Part shown: piece by piece, positions 8,778-16,103 of the stretch
Layout: each line of letters opens with the position of its first letter
How positions within the stretch are numbered: the stretch's first letter is position 1
Notes under the pieces: model-generated
Databases searched by the model: none
What the model saw: only the letters and a program-made list of their open reading frames with translations
What the model was told of the DNA's origin: nothing
Program-made: the position numbers and the translations under genes
NCBI RefSeq assembly: GCF_009707125.1
Contig: NZ_WLVL01000057.1
Span: forward strand, 1 to 64,000
DNA: 64,000 bases
Source: Arsenicicoccus cauae
Lineage (GTDB): Bacteria; Actinomycetota; Actinomycetes; Actinomycetales; Dermatophilaceae
Reading direction: 5' to 3'

Positions 8778-9605
8778 TCACCGACCGGTGAAGGCGGGTG
8801 CGCGACGCTCGGTCGCCGCTCGCACACCCTCCTGAAGGTCCGCGGTGGCCATCGTGGTGGCCTGCGCCAGGGCCTCCCACTCGAGCGCCGCACCGGGGTT
8901 GGCGTGCCCACCGCCGCGCAACGCGGCCAGGGTCAGCCTCGTGGCCACCGGTGCTGCGGCGGCGACCCGGTCGGCGGCGTCGAGGGCCAGGCGCAGCACC
9001 TCGTCGGCCGGGGCCGCGGCGGAGGCGAGCCCGAGTCCGACCGCCTCGTGCCCCATGACGACCCGACCCGTGAGCAGCATGTCGGCGGCCAGCGCCGGAC
9101 CCGCGACGGCCGGCAGCGACCATGTGGTCGCCATACCGGGGTGCAGACCCAGCCCGGTGAACGGCACCGCGAGACGGGCCTGCTCGGCGACGTAGCGCAC
9201 GTCGCAGGCCAGCGCCAGGGCGAGTCCCGCCCCGATCGCGTGACCGTTGACCGCAGCGACGACCGGCACCTCGAGCCGCGTCATGGACAGCCAGCGGCAG
9301 TAGAAGTTCCGCATGCGGGCCCGCAGGTCGCTGACCGAGGCATCCGGCTCGGCCATGAGCCACCCGAGGTTGCCACCGGAGGTGAAGGCGCTGCCGGCGC
9401 CCGTGACCACGACACACGCCAGCTGAGTGTCGTCCCGCAGCAGGTCGGCCAGACGGGCCCACGAGGACGTCATCTCCTCGCTCATGGCGTTGCGCTGCTG
9501 CGGCAGGTCCAGGGTGATGACGGCGGTATGGCGGTCCCCCTGCTCTCGTCGGGTCACCGACAGGTGCTCGAAATCCTGCTCCCACCAATATTTTTCGGGG
9601 TACAT
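8778..9605 (-). CDS. enoyl-CoA hydratase/isomerase family protein
   Basis: About 275 residues with the crotonase fold: an oxyanion-hole region at VVTGAGSAFTSGGNLGWL and a second Gly turn at AAVNGHAIGAGLALALACD. The two catalytic Glu residues of classical enoyl-CoA hydratases are not obvious; the corresponding segment reads FTGLGLHPGMATTWSLP. The reaction could therefore be an isomerisation or something else on an acyl-CoA. ATG 9605 is preferred because GAGG lies 6-10 bases upstream, whereas ATG 9611 would abut that site. It is divergent from the small zinc-ribbon gene. Confidence 0.82.
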   Translation of the reverse strand: MYPEKYWWEQDFEHLSVTRREQGDRHTAVITLDLPQQRNAMSEEMTSSWARLADLLRDDTQLACVVVTGAGSAFTSGGNLGWLMAEPDASVSDLRARMRNFYCRWLSMTRLEVPVVAAVNGHAIGAGLALALACDVRYVAEQARLAVPFTGLGLHPGMATTWSLPAVAGPALAADMLLTGRVVMGHEAVGLGLASAAAPADEVLRLALDAADRVAAAAPVATRLTLAALRGGGHANPGAALEWEALAQATTMATADLQEGVRAATERRAPAFTGR

Positions 9606-9843
9606 GACCATCCTCGTCGACGTCGCTGCGCTGGCGTGCTCCGGGTGCGGCCGCCCGCGCCTCCCGAGCCTAGCCATCGTCTGCGGACCGTGGGTCCGGC
9701 GGCAGGCGGCAGCATGGGGGCCGCAGCACGGCTCCGTGCTCAGCAGGTGACGGGGCGTAATCCCCGGAACCTGCTCCCGTGTGCTCTATGGTGACCGGAG
9801 TCCGATTGCCGCACCCGTGGCACGAACGACAAGGAGAGACGAC

Positions 9844-9999
9844 ATGGCCGACACCTACAAGGGTGAGTTCTACTGCGTCAAGTGCAAGGCCAAGCGTGAG
9901 GCCGAGGGCAACATCGTGGAGACCAACGGTCGCCGCATGGCCAAAGGCAAGTGCCCTGAGTGCGGGACGAACCTCAACCGCATCCTCGGCAAGGCCTGA
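9844..9999 (+). CDS. DUF5679 small zinc-ribbon protein
   Basis: 51 residues. It has two Cys pairs, FYCVKCKAK near the N-terminus and GKCPECGTNL near the C-terminus, which should bind one zinc in a ribbon fold. Highly basic middle (TNGRRMAKGK). Similar tiny proteins, some called DUF5679, are widespread in actinobacteria, and their function is unknown. A strong AAGGAGAG ribosome site lies just upstream of the ATG, and a clear terminator follows 27 bp after the stop, so it is a single-gene transcript. Confidence 0.88.
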   Translation: MADTYKGEFYCVKCKAKREAEGNIVETNGRRMAKGKCPECGTNLNRILGKA

Positions 10000-10025
10000 G
10001 CGCCGCCTGCGCAACCTGCCGTCCG

Positions 10026-10061
10026 AGAGGCGGTGCTGGCACCTGTGCCGGCACCGCCTCT
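10026..10061 (+). terminator. terminator of the DUF5679 gene
   Basis: The arms AGAGGCGGTGCTGGC and GCCGGCACCGCCTCT form a 15-bp stem with one G-T wobble around a short loop, followed by TCTCTGT. It begins 27 bp after the stop codon of the small zinc-ribbon gene. Confidence 0.75.
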
Positions 10062-10183
10062 CTCTGTGCATCCCCAACCCCCCGGCCAGCATCGACGTTG
10101 TCCACAGGGCTGGTTTCATGCAATTTGCGTGCGCTTGCATGTGGAATGCTCGGTTCCTCATCCCTCGGTGCAGGAGAGACCCG

Positions 10184-11134
10184 ATGACCCGTTGCGACCG
10201 CCCCGCCCTCCGTCCCGGCCTCCGGCTGCTGGACCGTGGCGGCGACGAGCTCCAGCTCGGAGCCCATCACCCGACCGCCGTGGTGCTCGGCGGCCTGAGT
10301 CCCGCCGATCGCGAGATCGTCCGCGCGCTCGACGGCAGCCGTTCCAGGGCCGACCTGCAGCTGGTCTACACCCGCCACGGCGAGGACAGCCGCCGCCTGG
10401 ACGACCTGCTGGACCTGCTCGGCAACCATGGCCTGCTCGACCCTCGGCCCCCGGGCACGGGCCGCCCCGCGGACGTGCTGCCGTTGCGGGCCCCCGCGTG
10501 CGAGCCACCGTCGGACCCGTCAGACCTGTCCCACACGCCCGTGCTCGTCGCCGGGACCGGCGACCTGGCACAGCACGTCGCGGCCACCCTGCAGCGGCAG
10601 CACCCCCGCCTGCACCTGCAGGACGAGCTGGGCCCCTCCGGCCTGCCGTCACCGTCCACGGGCACCGCCAGGGGGTCGCGGCGCCCTCCGGCCCTCGCGG
10701 TACTGGTCGCGGACGGGGCCATCGACCCCGTGGTCGCCCGGCAGTGGGCGCCGTGGGCCATGGTCCTGCCCGTCGTCGTGGCCGACAGCTCGGTGACCGT
10801 GGGTCCGCTCTGGAGCAGCCTGGCCGACCCCTGCCCACTGTGCCTGGACCGCTACCGCACCGACCGGGACCCCGCCTGGCCCCGCCTGCTCGCGCAGCTG
10901 ACGACGCGTCACCTCGACGGTCTCCATCGCCCCGCGCGGACCGATCCCACCACCACAGCGCTCGCGGTGGGGGCCGTCGCGGCGCACGCCCGCGATGCCG
11001 TGGGTCGGCGACGCCTCCCCGTCGGGTTCACCACCGAGGTCCACGACGCAGACCCCGTGCCGCGGCAGCGCATCTGGTCGGTCCACCCTCGATGCCTCAC
11101 CCACCTACCGGCCCAGGTCTCGCTCGCGGGGTGA
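10184..11134 (+). CDS. E1-like/ThiF-related protein resembling TOMM leader-binding partner proteins
   Basis: 316 residues, soluble. A winged-helix-like N-terminal region (about 1-90, with LGGLSPADREIVRALDGSRS) is followed by a Rossmann-like segment (TPVLVAGTGDLAQHVAATL) and a C-terminal half with VTVGPLWSSLADPCPLCLD and TDRDPAWPRL. That VGPL...PCxxC...RDPAWP pattern is typical of E1-like proteins related to the leader-binding half of azole-forming cyclodehydratases. No precursor peptide, YcaO or dehydrogenase gene is nearby. As the equivalent of Rv3196 it is more likely a conserved housekeeping protein of unknown role. The start follows CAGGAGAG. Confidence 0.65.
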   Translation: MTRCDRPALRPGLRLLDRGGDELQLGAHHPTAVVLGGLSPADREIVRALDGSRSRADLQLVYTRHGEDSRRLDDLLDLLGNHGLLDPRPPGTGRPADVLPLRAPACEPPSDPSDLSHTPVLVAGTGDLAQHVAATLQRQHPRLHLQDELGPSGLPSPSTGTARGSRRPPALAVLVADGAIDPVVARQWAPWAMVLPVVVADSSVTVGPLWSSLADPCPLCLDRYRTDRDPAWPRLLAQLTTRHLDGLHRPARTDPTTTALAVGAVAAHARDAVGRRRLPVGFTTEVHDADPVPRQRIWSVHPRCLTHLPAQVSLAG

Positions 11135-11144
11135 CAATCGAGGG

Positions 11145-12470
11145 GTGAACGACATCCCCCGCCGGTCCGCCCATCGCACGGCCCGACTGGCCTCTCTCCC
11201 GCTGACCTATGCCGGACGGACCGCCGTGGGGCTGGGTCGGCGGCTCGGGGGCGCCCCGGCCGAGGCCGTCGCTGCCCAGATCGCCGCACGCACCGCCGAC
11301 CAGCTCTTCTCCGTCCTGGGGCAGCTCAAGGGGGGTGCGATGAAGGTCGGACAGGCGATGTCCATCTTCGAGGCGGCCCTGCCCGAGGAGGTCGCCGCGC
11401 ACTACCGCGGCGCGCTGACGGCCCTCCAGGACGCCGCACCCTCGATGCCGGCCGAGACGGTGCACCGCGTCCTGGCGAGCGAGCTCGGCGACGACTGGCG
11501 GTCCCTCTTCCACGAGCTGGACGACGTCCCCGTCGCCTCCGCCTCGATCGGACAGGTGCACCGCGGTCGATGGGCCGACGGCCGCACGGTGGCGGTCAAG
11601 GTGCAGTACCCCGGCGCCGGGGACGCGCTGCTGTCCGACCTGCGCCAGCTCGCCCGCGTGGCACGAGTGACCGGCTCGCTCAGGACCGGCATCGACATGC
11701 GGGCCGTGACCGACGAGCTGCAGGCCCGGATGGTGGAGGAGCTGGACTACACGCGCGAGGCGGAGGCGCAACGGCAGTTCGCAGACGCCTTCGCCGAGAG
11801 CGAGTTCTTCGTCATACCGAGGGTGCTCGAGGCGACGGCCCGGGTCATCGTGATGGACTGGCTGGACGGCACGCCCCTGTCCGCCGTCATCCGCCAGGGG
11901 ACCGACGAGCAGCGGGACCGCGCCGCCACGCTCTATCTCGACTTCCTGCTCGCGGGCCCGGACCACGTGGGTCTGCTGCACGCGGACCCGCACCCCGGGA
12001 ACTTCCGGATCACCGAGGACGGCCGGCTCGGGGTCCTGGACTTCGGGGCCGTCAACCGGCTCCCCACAGGCATGCCCAGCGCGGTCGGGCGCCTCCTCGG
12101 GCTCGCGCTGAGCGGGGAGGACACGGGGCCCGCCGTGCTGGCCGGGCTGCGGGAGGAGGGGTGGGTCCATGCCGGAGCCGATCTCGACCCCGATCTCCTG
12201 CTGGCGTTCCTCGACCCCTTCCTCGAACCCGCACGCCATGACCGCTACACCTTCAGCCGGGCCTGGCTGCGGGGGTGCTTCGTTCACGTCGGCGAGCCTC
12301 GTTGGCAGCCCGTGCTGGGCGTCCTCGACCTCCCCCCGGACTACCTGCTCATCCACCGCGTCTGGGCCGGCGGCATCGGTGTGCTGTGCCAGATCGGCGG
12401 CGAGGTGGAGGCGCGGGCCATCCTCGGCCACTGGCTGGACGACCTGACCCTGCACCCGTCGGCCGAGTGA
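11145..12470 (+). CDS. ABC1/AarF (UbiB-like) atypical kinase
   Basis: 441 residues. All the ABC1-family marks are present: the KxGQ motif in MKVGQAMSIFEAALP, an Ala-rich nucleotide loop at VPVASASIGQVHRG, the AVKVQYPG lysine, LLHADPHPGNF with the catalytic-loop Asp and Asn, and LDFGAVNRLP as the metal-binding motif. The family is an atypical kinase or ATPase group linked to quinone metabolism in some species. Rv3197 next to whiB7 is the counterpart and has been tied to macrolide tolerance. The GTG start is 11 bp after the previous stop, suggesting an operon. Confidence 0.9.
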   Translation: MNDIPRRSAHRTARLASLPLTYAGRTAVGLGRRLGGAPAEAVAAQIAARTADQLFSVLGQLKGGAMKVGQAMSIFEAALPEEVAAHYRGALTALQDAAPSMPAETVHRVLASELGDDWRSLFHELDDVPVASASIGQVHRGRWADGRTVAVKVQYPGAGDALLSDLRQLARVARVTGSLRTGIDMRAVTDELQARMVEELDYTREAEAQRQFADAFAESEFFVIPRVLEATARVIVMDWLDGTPLSAVIRQGTDEQRDRAATLYLDFLLAGPDHVGLLHADPHPGNFRITEDGRLGVLDFGAVNRLPTGMPSAVGRLLGLALSGEDTGPAVLAGLREEGWVHAGADLDPDLLLAFLDPFLEPARHDRYTFSRAWLRGCFVHVGEPRWQPVLGVLDLPPDYLLIHRVWAGGIGVLCQIGGEVEARAILGHWLDDLTLHPSAE

Positions 12471-12512
12471 GCCGGGCTGGCGGGTCGACCGGCCGTCGAC
12501 GCGCCGGGCGCC

Positions 12513-12680
12513 CTACCACCACTCGGAGTCGAGCTTGCCCTCGATCGACCGGGCGTGCAGGCGGCTGCAGCGGTCGCAGACCCACGCCGTGCGCCCCGGC
12601 TCCGTCCCGAAGGTCCACCGGACCCGAGCCTCGGCCAGGCCCTCACCGGTCGCCTGCCGGCCGCAGGTCCCGCACGTCAT
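12513..12680 (-). CDS. small CxxC zinc-ribbon protein
   Basis: 55 residues. MTCGTCGR at the start and VCDRCSR near residue 36 give two CxxC pairs for zinc. The rest is basic and ends DSEWW. I do not recognise a named family; similar short proteins occur near whiB7 in related actinobacteria, but this is recall only. It is on the whiB7 strand beyond a strong terminator, so it probably has its own promoter, and it ends 42 bp from the convergent ABC1 kinase gene. Confidence 0.7.
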   Translation of the reverse strand: MTCGTCGRQATGEGLAEARVRWTFGTEPGRTAWVCDRCSRLHARSIEGKLDSEWW

Positions 12681-12780
12681 CGTGTCGTCGCCCGCCCCGC
12701 CGTCATCCACCCGGGGATCGTATGACGACCCCGACCCAGCCGCCACGCCGGGCCGGCTCGCCACCGCCCTGCACGCATGA

Positions 12781-12816
12781 CGAGGCGGGCAGGACCCCTC
12801 GGTCCTGCCCGCCTCG
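12781..12816 (-). terminator. terminator ending the whiB7 transcript
   Basis: A perfect 16-bp stem (CGAGGCGGGCAGGACC and its complement) with a 4-base loop CCTC. It lies 21 bp beyond the stop of the 39-codon ORF that follows whiB7, and 100 bp before the start of the zinc-ribbon gene. There is no T-tract, as is usual in this genome. Confidence 0.75.
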
Positions 12817-12837
12817 CGGGATCCGACGACCGTGAGG

Positions 12838-12957
12838 TCATCGCTGCTGCCGGCGCCGCACCGCCACCCGGATCTCGGCCGCGCCCCGCGGCTGCCGGGG
12901 CCTCGGAGCGCGGTCGACGCGCACGCGCGCCAGCTCCTGGCTGAAGTGGTGGAACAT
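12838..12957 (-). CDS. 39-residue basic hypothetical protein downstream of whiB7
   Basis: The ORF begins MFHHFSQELARVRVDR and ends in an Arg/Gln-rich tail (VRRRQQR); about ten residues are Arg. A good ribosome site, AAGGAG, lies 7 bases before the ATG, and the gene sits 41 bp after the whiB7 stop and before the transcript's terminator. That context argues for real translation as the last gene of the whiB7 operon. The MFHHFSQEL start recalls short proteins seen in related actinobacteria, but I cannot assign a function. Confidence 0.6.
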   Translation of the reverse strand: MFHHFSQELARVRVDRAPRPRQPRGAAEIRVAVRRRQQR

Positions 12958-12998
12958 GATGGAACTCCTTGCTGGTCAATCGTGCTCATGGCCGTCGC

Positions 12999-13286
12999 CT
13001 AGGCGGCGGCGTCGTTCTTGCGCGGCCGTCCACGCGGCCTCTTGCGGGGCAAGACAACTCCCGCGACGAACAGCTCTCCGCCCCAGACGCCCCAGGGCTC
13101 CCGACGCTCCAGAGCTCCGGCGAGGCAGTCCTCCCTCGCGGGGCAGGTGCCGCACAGCGCCTTGGCGAACTCGACGCCGTCCGGCGTGTCGGCGAACCAC
13201 ATCTCGGGCTCGTTCTCCTGGCAGGGGATGGTCTCGGCGGCCGCGATCGCGGCGACCTGGTTGTCGATGAGCTCCGTGAGTGTCAT
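12999..13286 (-). CDS. whiB7: WhiB7, Fe-S transcription factor for intrinsic antibiotic resistance
   Basis: 95 residues. The four Fe-S cluster Cys are at C22, C45, C48 and C54 (CGTCPAREDC), followed by the GVWGGE turn that contacts the primary sigma factor. A C-terminal AT-hook, RKRPRGRPRK (residues 81-90), separates WhiB7 from other Wbl proteins. WhiB7 binds sigma-A and activates AT-rich promoters of ribosome-protection, efflux and drug-modifying genes, including its own. ATG 13286 is chosen because GAGGAGG precedes it. The in-frame ATG 28 codons upstream would add residues absent from the family. The gene is preceded by a long leader with an attenuator-like hairpin. Confidence 0.95.
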   Translation of the reverse strand: MTLTELIDNQVAAIAAAETIPCQENEPEMWFADTPDGVEFAKALCGTCPAREDCLAGALERREPWGVWGGELFVAGVVLPRKRPRGRPRKNDAAA

Positions 13287-13414
13287 CGCTGCCTCCTCGG
13301 TGTGGTGCCCCTGGGTGGTGGGGCGGCGGGTGCCCTGCTGGGGCGGTCGGTGGGTGCGGTGGTGCGACATGAGGTCCTCTGCGGTGGTGGTCGGCGGCTG
13401 CCCTGAGATGCACG

Positions 13415-13451
13415 AAGGCCGCGGATCCCGGATGTCGGGTTCCGCGGCCTT
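13415..13451 (-). terminator. whiB7 leader attenuator hairpin
   Basis: The minus strand forms a 16-bp stem with a single A-A mismatch and a 5-base loop (arms AAGGCCGCGGAACCCG and CGGGATCCGCGGCCTT). It lies between the upstream ORF and whiB7, about 130 bp before the whiB7 start, where it would block expression if it terminated transcription. Published work on whiB7 in mycobacteria and Streptomyces describes terminator-based attenuation relieved by ribosome stalling. Its role here is inferred from position. Confidence 0.65.
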
Positions 13452-13463
13452 GGAGAGGACCTG

Positions 13464-13480
13464 GGTCTAGGGACTAGACC
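13464..13480 (-). other. small hairpin over the upstream-ORF stop codon
   Basis: A perfect 7-bp inverted repeat GGTCTAG-n3-CTAGACC overlaps the TAG stop codon (13474-13476) of the 87-codon upstream ORF and sits 12 bp before the attenuator hairpin. A ribosome paused at the end of the ORF would melt it. It may therefore be part of the sensing structure, although short palindromes also arise by chance. Confidence 0.4.
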
Positions 13481-13737
13481 GGCGGCCTCCCGAGGGGCGG
13501 GACGACATCGGAGACGGCGAACGGGGTGGACGGCGCGATGGTGCGGGCGTAGCCGACACGCCCGCCGTCGACGACGCGCGTGTCGGTGCCGCCGACGCCG
13601 GACACACCGATCCCCTGACCGGTGCCACGGGCATCCACGGACGCACGGGGGGTGCGCAGGTCGGGGGCGGTCGAGCGCAGGGGCGCGACGGCGTCGACGC
13701 GGATGCGCGTCGCGATCGTCATCGTCGTGATCTCCAT
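13474..13737 (-). CDS. 87-codon upstream ORF in the whiB7 leader
   Basis: The ORF starts MEITTMTIATRIRVD, has a Gly/Val/Asp-rich middle and ends VPPLGRPPV. GGGAGGG lies 8 bases before the ATG, codon use is like the neighbouring genes, and the stop falls just ahead of the attenuator hairpin. I recognise no domain. Since it lies inside the presumed whiB7 transcript, I interpret it as a regulatory upstream ORF: ribosomes slowed by antibiotics near its Pro-rich end would change leader folding. The peptide could instead have a function of its own. Confidence 0.55.
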   Translation of the reverse strand: MEITTMTIATRIRVDAVAPLRSTAPDLRTPRASVDARGTGQGIGVSGVGGTDTRVVDGGRVGYARTIAPSTPFAVSDVVPPLGRPPV

Positions 13738-13821
13738 GCGGAACACCCTCCCCTCTGCTCTCGTCGGCACCTCGGTGCCGGGACGTGCGTCACGAGCACC
13801 GCTCGCGACAGGACACCTCGG

Positions 13822-13851
13822 ACTGTAGCCCCCGCCCCCGAGAGGGGGCAA
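13822..13851 (-). promoter_or_regulatory. probable whiB7 promoter with AT-rich WhiB7-type element
   Basis: The minus strand has TTGCCC (-35, 13846-13851), an 18-bp spacer and TACAGT (-10, 13822-13827). Immediately upstream of the -35 lies ATAAATGCA, an AT-rich patch unusual for this DNA. WhiB7-dependent promoters have such a patch next to the -35, bound by the AT-hook, so autoregulation is likely. The spacer holds a GCCCCC-n4-GGGGGC inverted repeat. The predicted leader to the whiB7 ATG is about 530 nt. Confidence 0.55.
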
Positions 13852-13890
13852 TGCATTTATCCATCCCACCGGGCCGGCGACTCGGTGGCG

Positions 13891-16044
13891 TCAGCCGCCC
13901 TCCGCTGATCCCTTTGCGGCAGAGAGGATCTCATCGACATCAGCGCCCCCCAGGATGGCCAGGACCGACTCGCCGTAGAGCCCCAGCTTGCGGGCTCCCA
14001 CCCCGGACACCCTGGCCAGCGCCGCGACGTCGGCGGGCTGCTGCTCGGCGATCGCCGTCAGGGTCGCGTCCGTGAAGACGACGTACGCCGGCACCCCGGA
14101 GGCCGCGGCGGTGGCCTTGCGCCAGCTGCGCAGCGCCTCGAAGGTGGCCTCGTCGTAGGTGGGCGGGCACTGCGCGCAGCGCCCTGTCTTGCGCTCGGCA
14201 GCGGTGCTGAGCTCGGTCCCGCACGTCCGGCAGTGGGCCGGCTTGGCCACCGACGGCTTCCGCTGGCGGCCTGTGGTGCCCGTGCCACCGCGGGGCACCG
14301 ACCTGGCTCCGTCTCCGAGGACCGAGGCCGCGTCGTCGAGGAATCGGCTCGGTCGACGCGTGGCACGTCCCCCCACGTTGCGGGACGCCGCCCAGGACAG
14401 GGCAAGCTCGCGGCGCGCGCGCGTCAGGCCGACGTAGAGCAACCGCCGCTCCTCCTCTATAGCCTCCCAGCCCTCCGCCATGGAGATCGGCAGGAGGCCG
14501 TCGCTGCACCCCACGAGGTGCACGACGTCCCACTCGAGGCCCTTGGCGCTGTGGAAGGACGCCAGCGTGACGCCCTGGACCGTGGGCACGTGCTGGGCCG
14601 AGGCGCGCTCGGTGAGGTCGGCGACGAGCTCCGGGAGTCGGGCCTGCGGCTGCGCGGCCACGAGGTCGTCGGCGAGGGCCACCAGCGCCTGGAGGGACTC
14701 CCAGCGCTCGCGGGTGGCCCCGCCCGACGCCGGGGGCTTGGCCGACCAGCCCACGCCGCCGAGGACGTCGCGCGTCAGCTGGCCTAGGGGCACCGACCCG
14801 TCGTCGGCTCGCGCCTGCCCCCGCAGCAGCAGGATCGCGTCGCGCACCTCGCGTCGGGAGAAGAACCGCTCCCCGCCTCGCACGAGATAGGGGACGTCCA
14901 CGTCGGCGAGCGCTGACTCCAGGGCCTCGCTCTGGGAGTTGGTGCGAAAGAGGACGGCGATCTCGGCGGGGGGCGTGCCGGCGTCGATGCGGCGCCGGAT
15001 CTCGGCGGCGACCCCGCGCGCCTCGGCCTGGTCGTCGTCGTACGCCGTGAGCCGGGGCGGGGGGCCGTCCTCGCCCTGGGCCTGCAGCTGCACCAGGGCT
15101 CGACCTGCGCCGGTGCGGCTGGCCTGCCCCTGGGCCCGGAGCAGCACGTTGGCGAGACCGACCACCTGAGGCGTCGAGCGGTAGTTGCGGACGAGCTTGA
15201 CGACGGCCGCGTCCGGGTAGCGCGCCGAGAAGCCGAGCAGGTGCGCGGGCGAGGCCCCGGTGAAGGAGTAGATGGTCTGGGCCGCGTCACCGACCACGCA
15301 GACGTCCTGACGGTCACCGACCCACAGGTCCAGGAGCCGCTGCTGCAGCGCGTTGACGTCCTGGTACTCGTCCACCACGAAGTGGCGGTACTGCCCGCGG
15401 ACCTCGCGTGCCACCGCGGGGTGCTCGTCGAGGATGCCGGCCATGATGAGCAGGACGTCCTCGAAGTCGATGACGCCGCGCTCGCCCTTGACCTCCTCGT
15501 AGGTCTGGAGCAGGCGGGCCATCGCCGTCGCATCGAGCCCCGCGGGGTCGCGCCGAGCGTGCCGCGCGGCGGCCGCGTAGGTCTCAGGGGTCAGCAGGCT
15601 GACCTTGGCCCACTCCACCTCGGCCGCGAGGTCCCGGATGGCGGGCCGGTCGAGCTGCAGGTGCAGCCGGGCCCCGGCCTCCGCGACGGCACCGGCCTTG
15701 TGCGGCATCACCTCCGGGGCCGCGCCCCCGATGGCCCGGGGCCAGAAGTAGTGGAGCTGACGCAGCGCAGCGGCGTGGAACGTGCGGGCCTGGACGCCCG
15801 CGGCCCCGAGGTCGCGCAACCGCGTGCGCATCTCGCCGGCCGCCCGCGCGGTGAAGGTGACGGCGAGGACCCGCTGCGGCACGTAGACCCCGGAACGCAC
15901 GCCATAGGCGATGCGGTGGGTGATGGCGCGGGTCTTGCCGGTGCCCGCGCCCGCCAGCACGCACATGGGCCCGAGGGGTCGCTCGGCGACCGCCCGCTGC
16001 TCGGGATCGAGGGCGGTCAGTATGTCGTCGGGGGTGGCAGCCAT
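13891..16044 (-). CDS. uvrD2: ATP-dependent DNA helicase UvrD2
   Basis: About 717 residues, superfamily 1A helicase. Walker A is AGAGTGKTR at 31-39, Walker B DEYQDVNALQ, and motif VI is VGLTRARREL. The tail is diagnostic of UvrD2: a tetra-Cys zinc module (CRTCG near residue 610, then CAQC) and a HRDC-like domain ending VSGVGARKLGLYGESVLAIL. In mycobacteria UvrD2 (Rv3198c) is an essential 3'-5' helicase whose zinc module drives unwinding. The start at 16044 is preferred; an ATG ten codons upstream is possible. The mycoredoxin gene found upstream in mycobacteria is absent. Confidence 0.92.
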   Translation of the reverse strand: MAATPDDILTALDPEQRAVAERPLGPMCVLAGAGTGKTRAITHRIAYGVRSGVYVPQRVLAVTFTARAAGEMRTRLRDLGAAGVQARTFHAAALRQLHYFWPRAIGGAAPEVMPHKAGAVAEAGARLHLQLDRPAIRDLAAEVEWAKVSLLTPETYAAAARHARRDPAGLDATAMARLLQTYEEVKGERGVIDFEDVLLIMAGILDEHPAVAREVRGQYRHFVVDEYQDVNALQQRLLDLWVGDRQDVCVVGDAAQTIYSFTGASPAHLLGFSARYPDAAVVKLVRNYRSTPQVVGLANVLLRAQGQASRTGAGRALVQLQAQGEDGPPPRLTAYDDDQAEARGVAAEIRRRIDAGTPPAEIAVLFRTNSQSEALESALADVDVPYLVRGGERFFSRREVRDAILLLRGQARADDGSVPLGQLTRDVLGGVGWSAKPPASGGATRERWESLQALVALADDLVAAQPQARLPELVADLTERASAQHVPTVQGVTLASFHSAKGLEWDVVHLVGCSDGLLPISMAEGWEAIEEERRLLYVGLTRARRELALSWAASRNVGGRATRRPSRFLDDAASVLGDGARSVPRGGTGTTGRQRKPSVAKPAHCRTCGTELSTAAERKTGRCAQCPPTYDEATFEALRSWRKATAAASGVPAYVVFTDATLTAIAEQQPADVAALARVSGVGARKLGLYGESVLAILGGADVDEILSAAKGSAEGG

Positions 16045-16103
16045 CGCCGGAAGTCTCCCAGATGCCACCGACATACCTCGTCGTGCCGCTCGCCCTCGGG
16101 CGC

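Noticed and set aside
10184-11134. Azole-peptide (TOMM) biosynthetic cluster around the E1-like protein
   Set aside because: No YcaO, flavin dehydrogenase, precursor peptide or exporter nearby; the gene belongs to a conserved core neighbourhood.
13286-13370. Longer WhiB7 starting 28 codons upstream
   Set aside because: The extra His/Arg/Pro-rich residues do not match WhiB7 proteins, and GAGGAGG marks the internal ATG as the real start.
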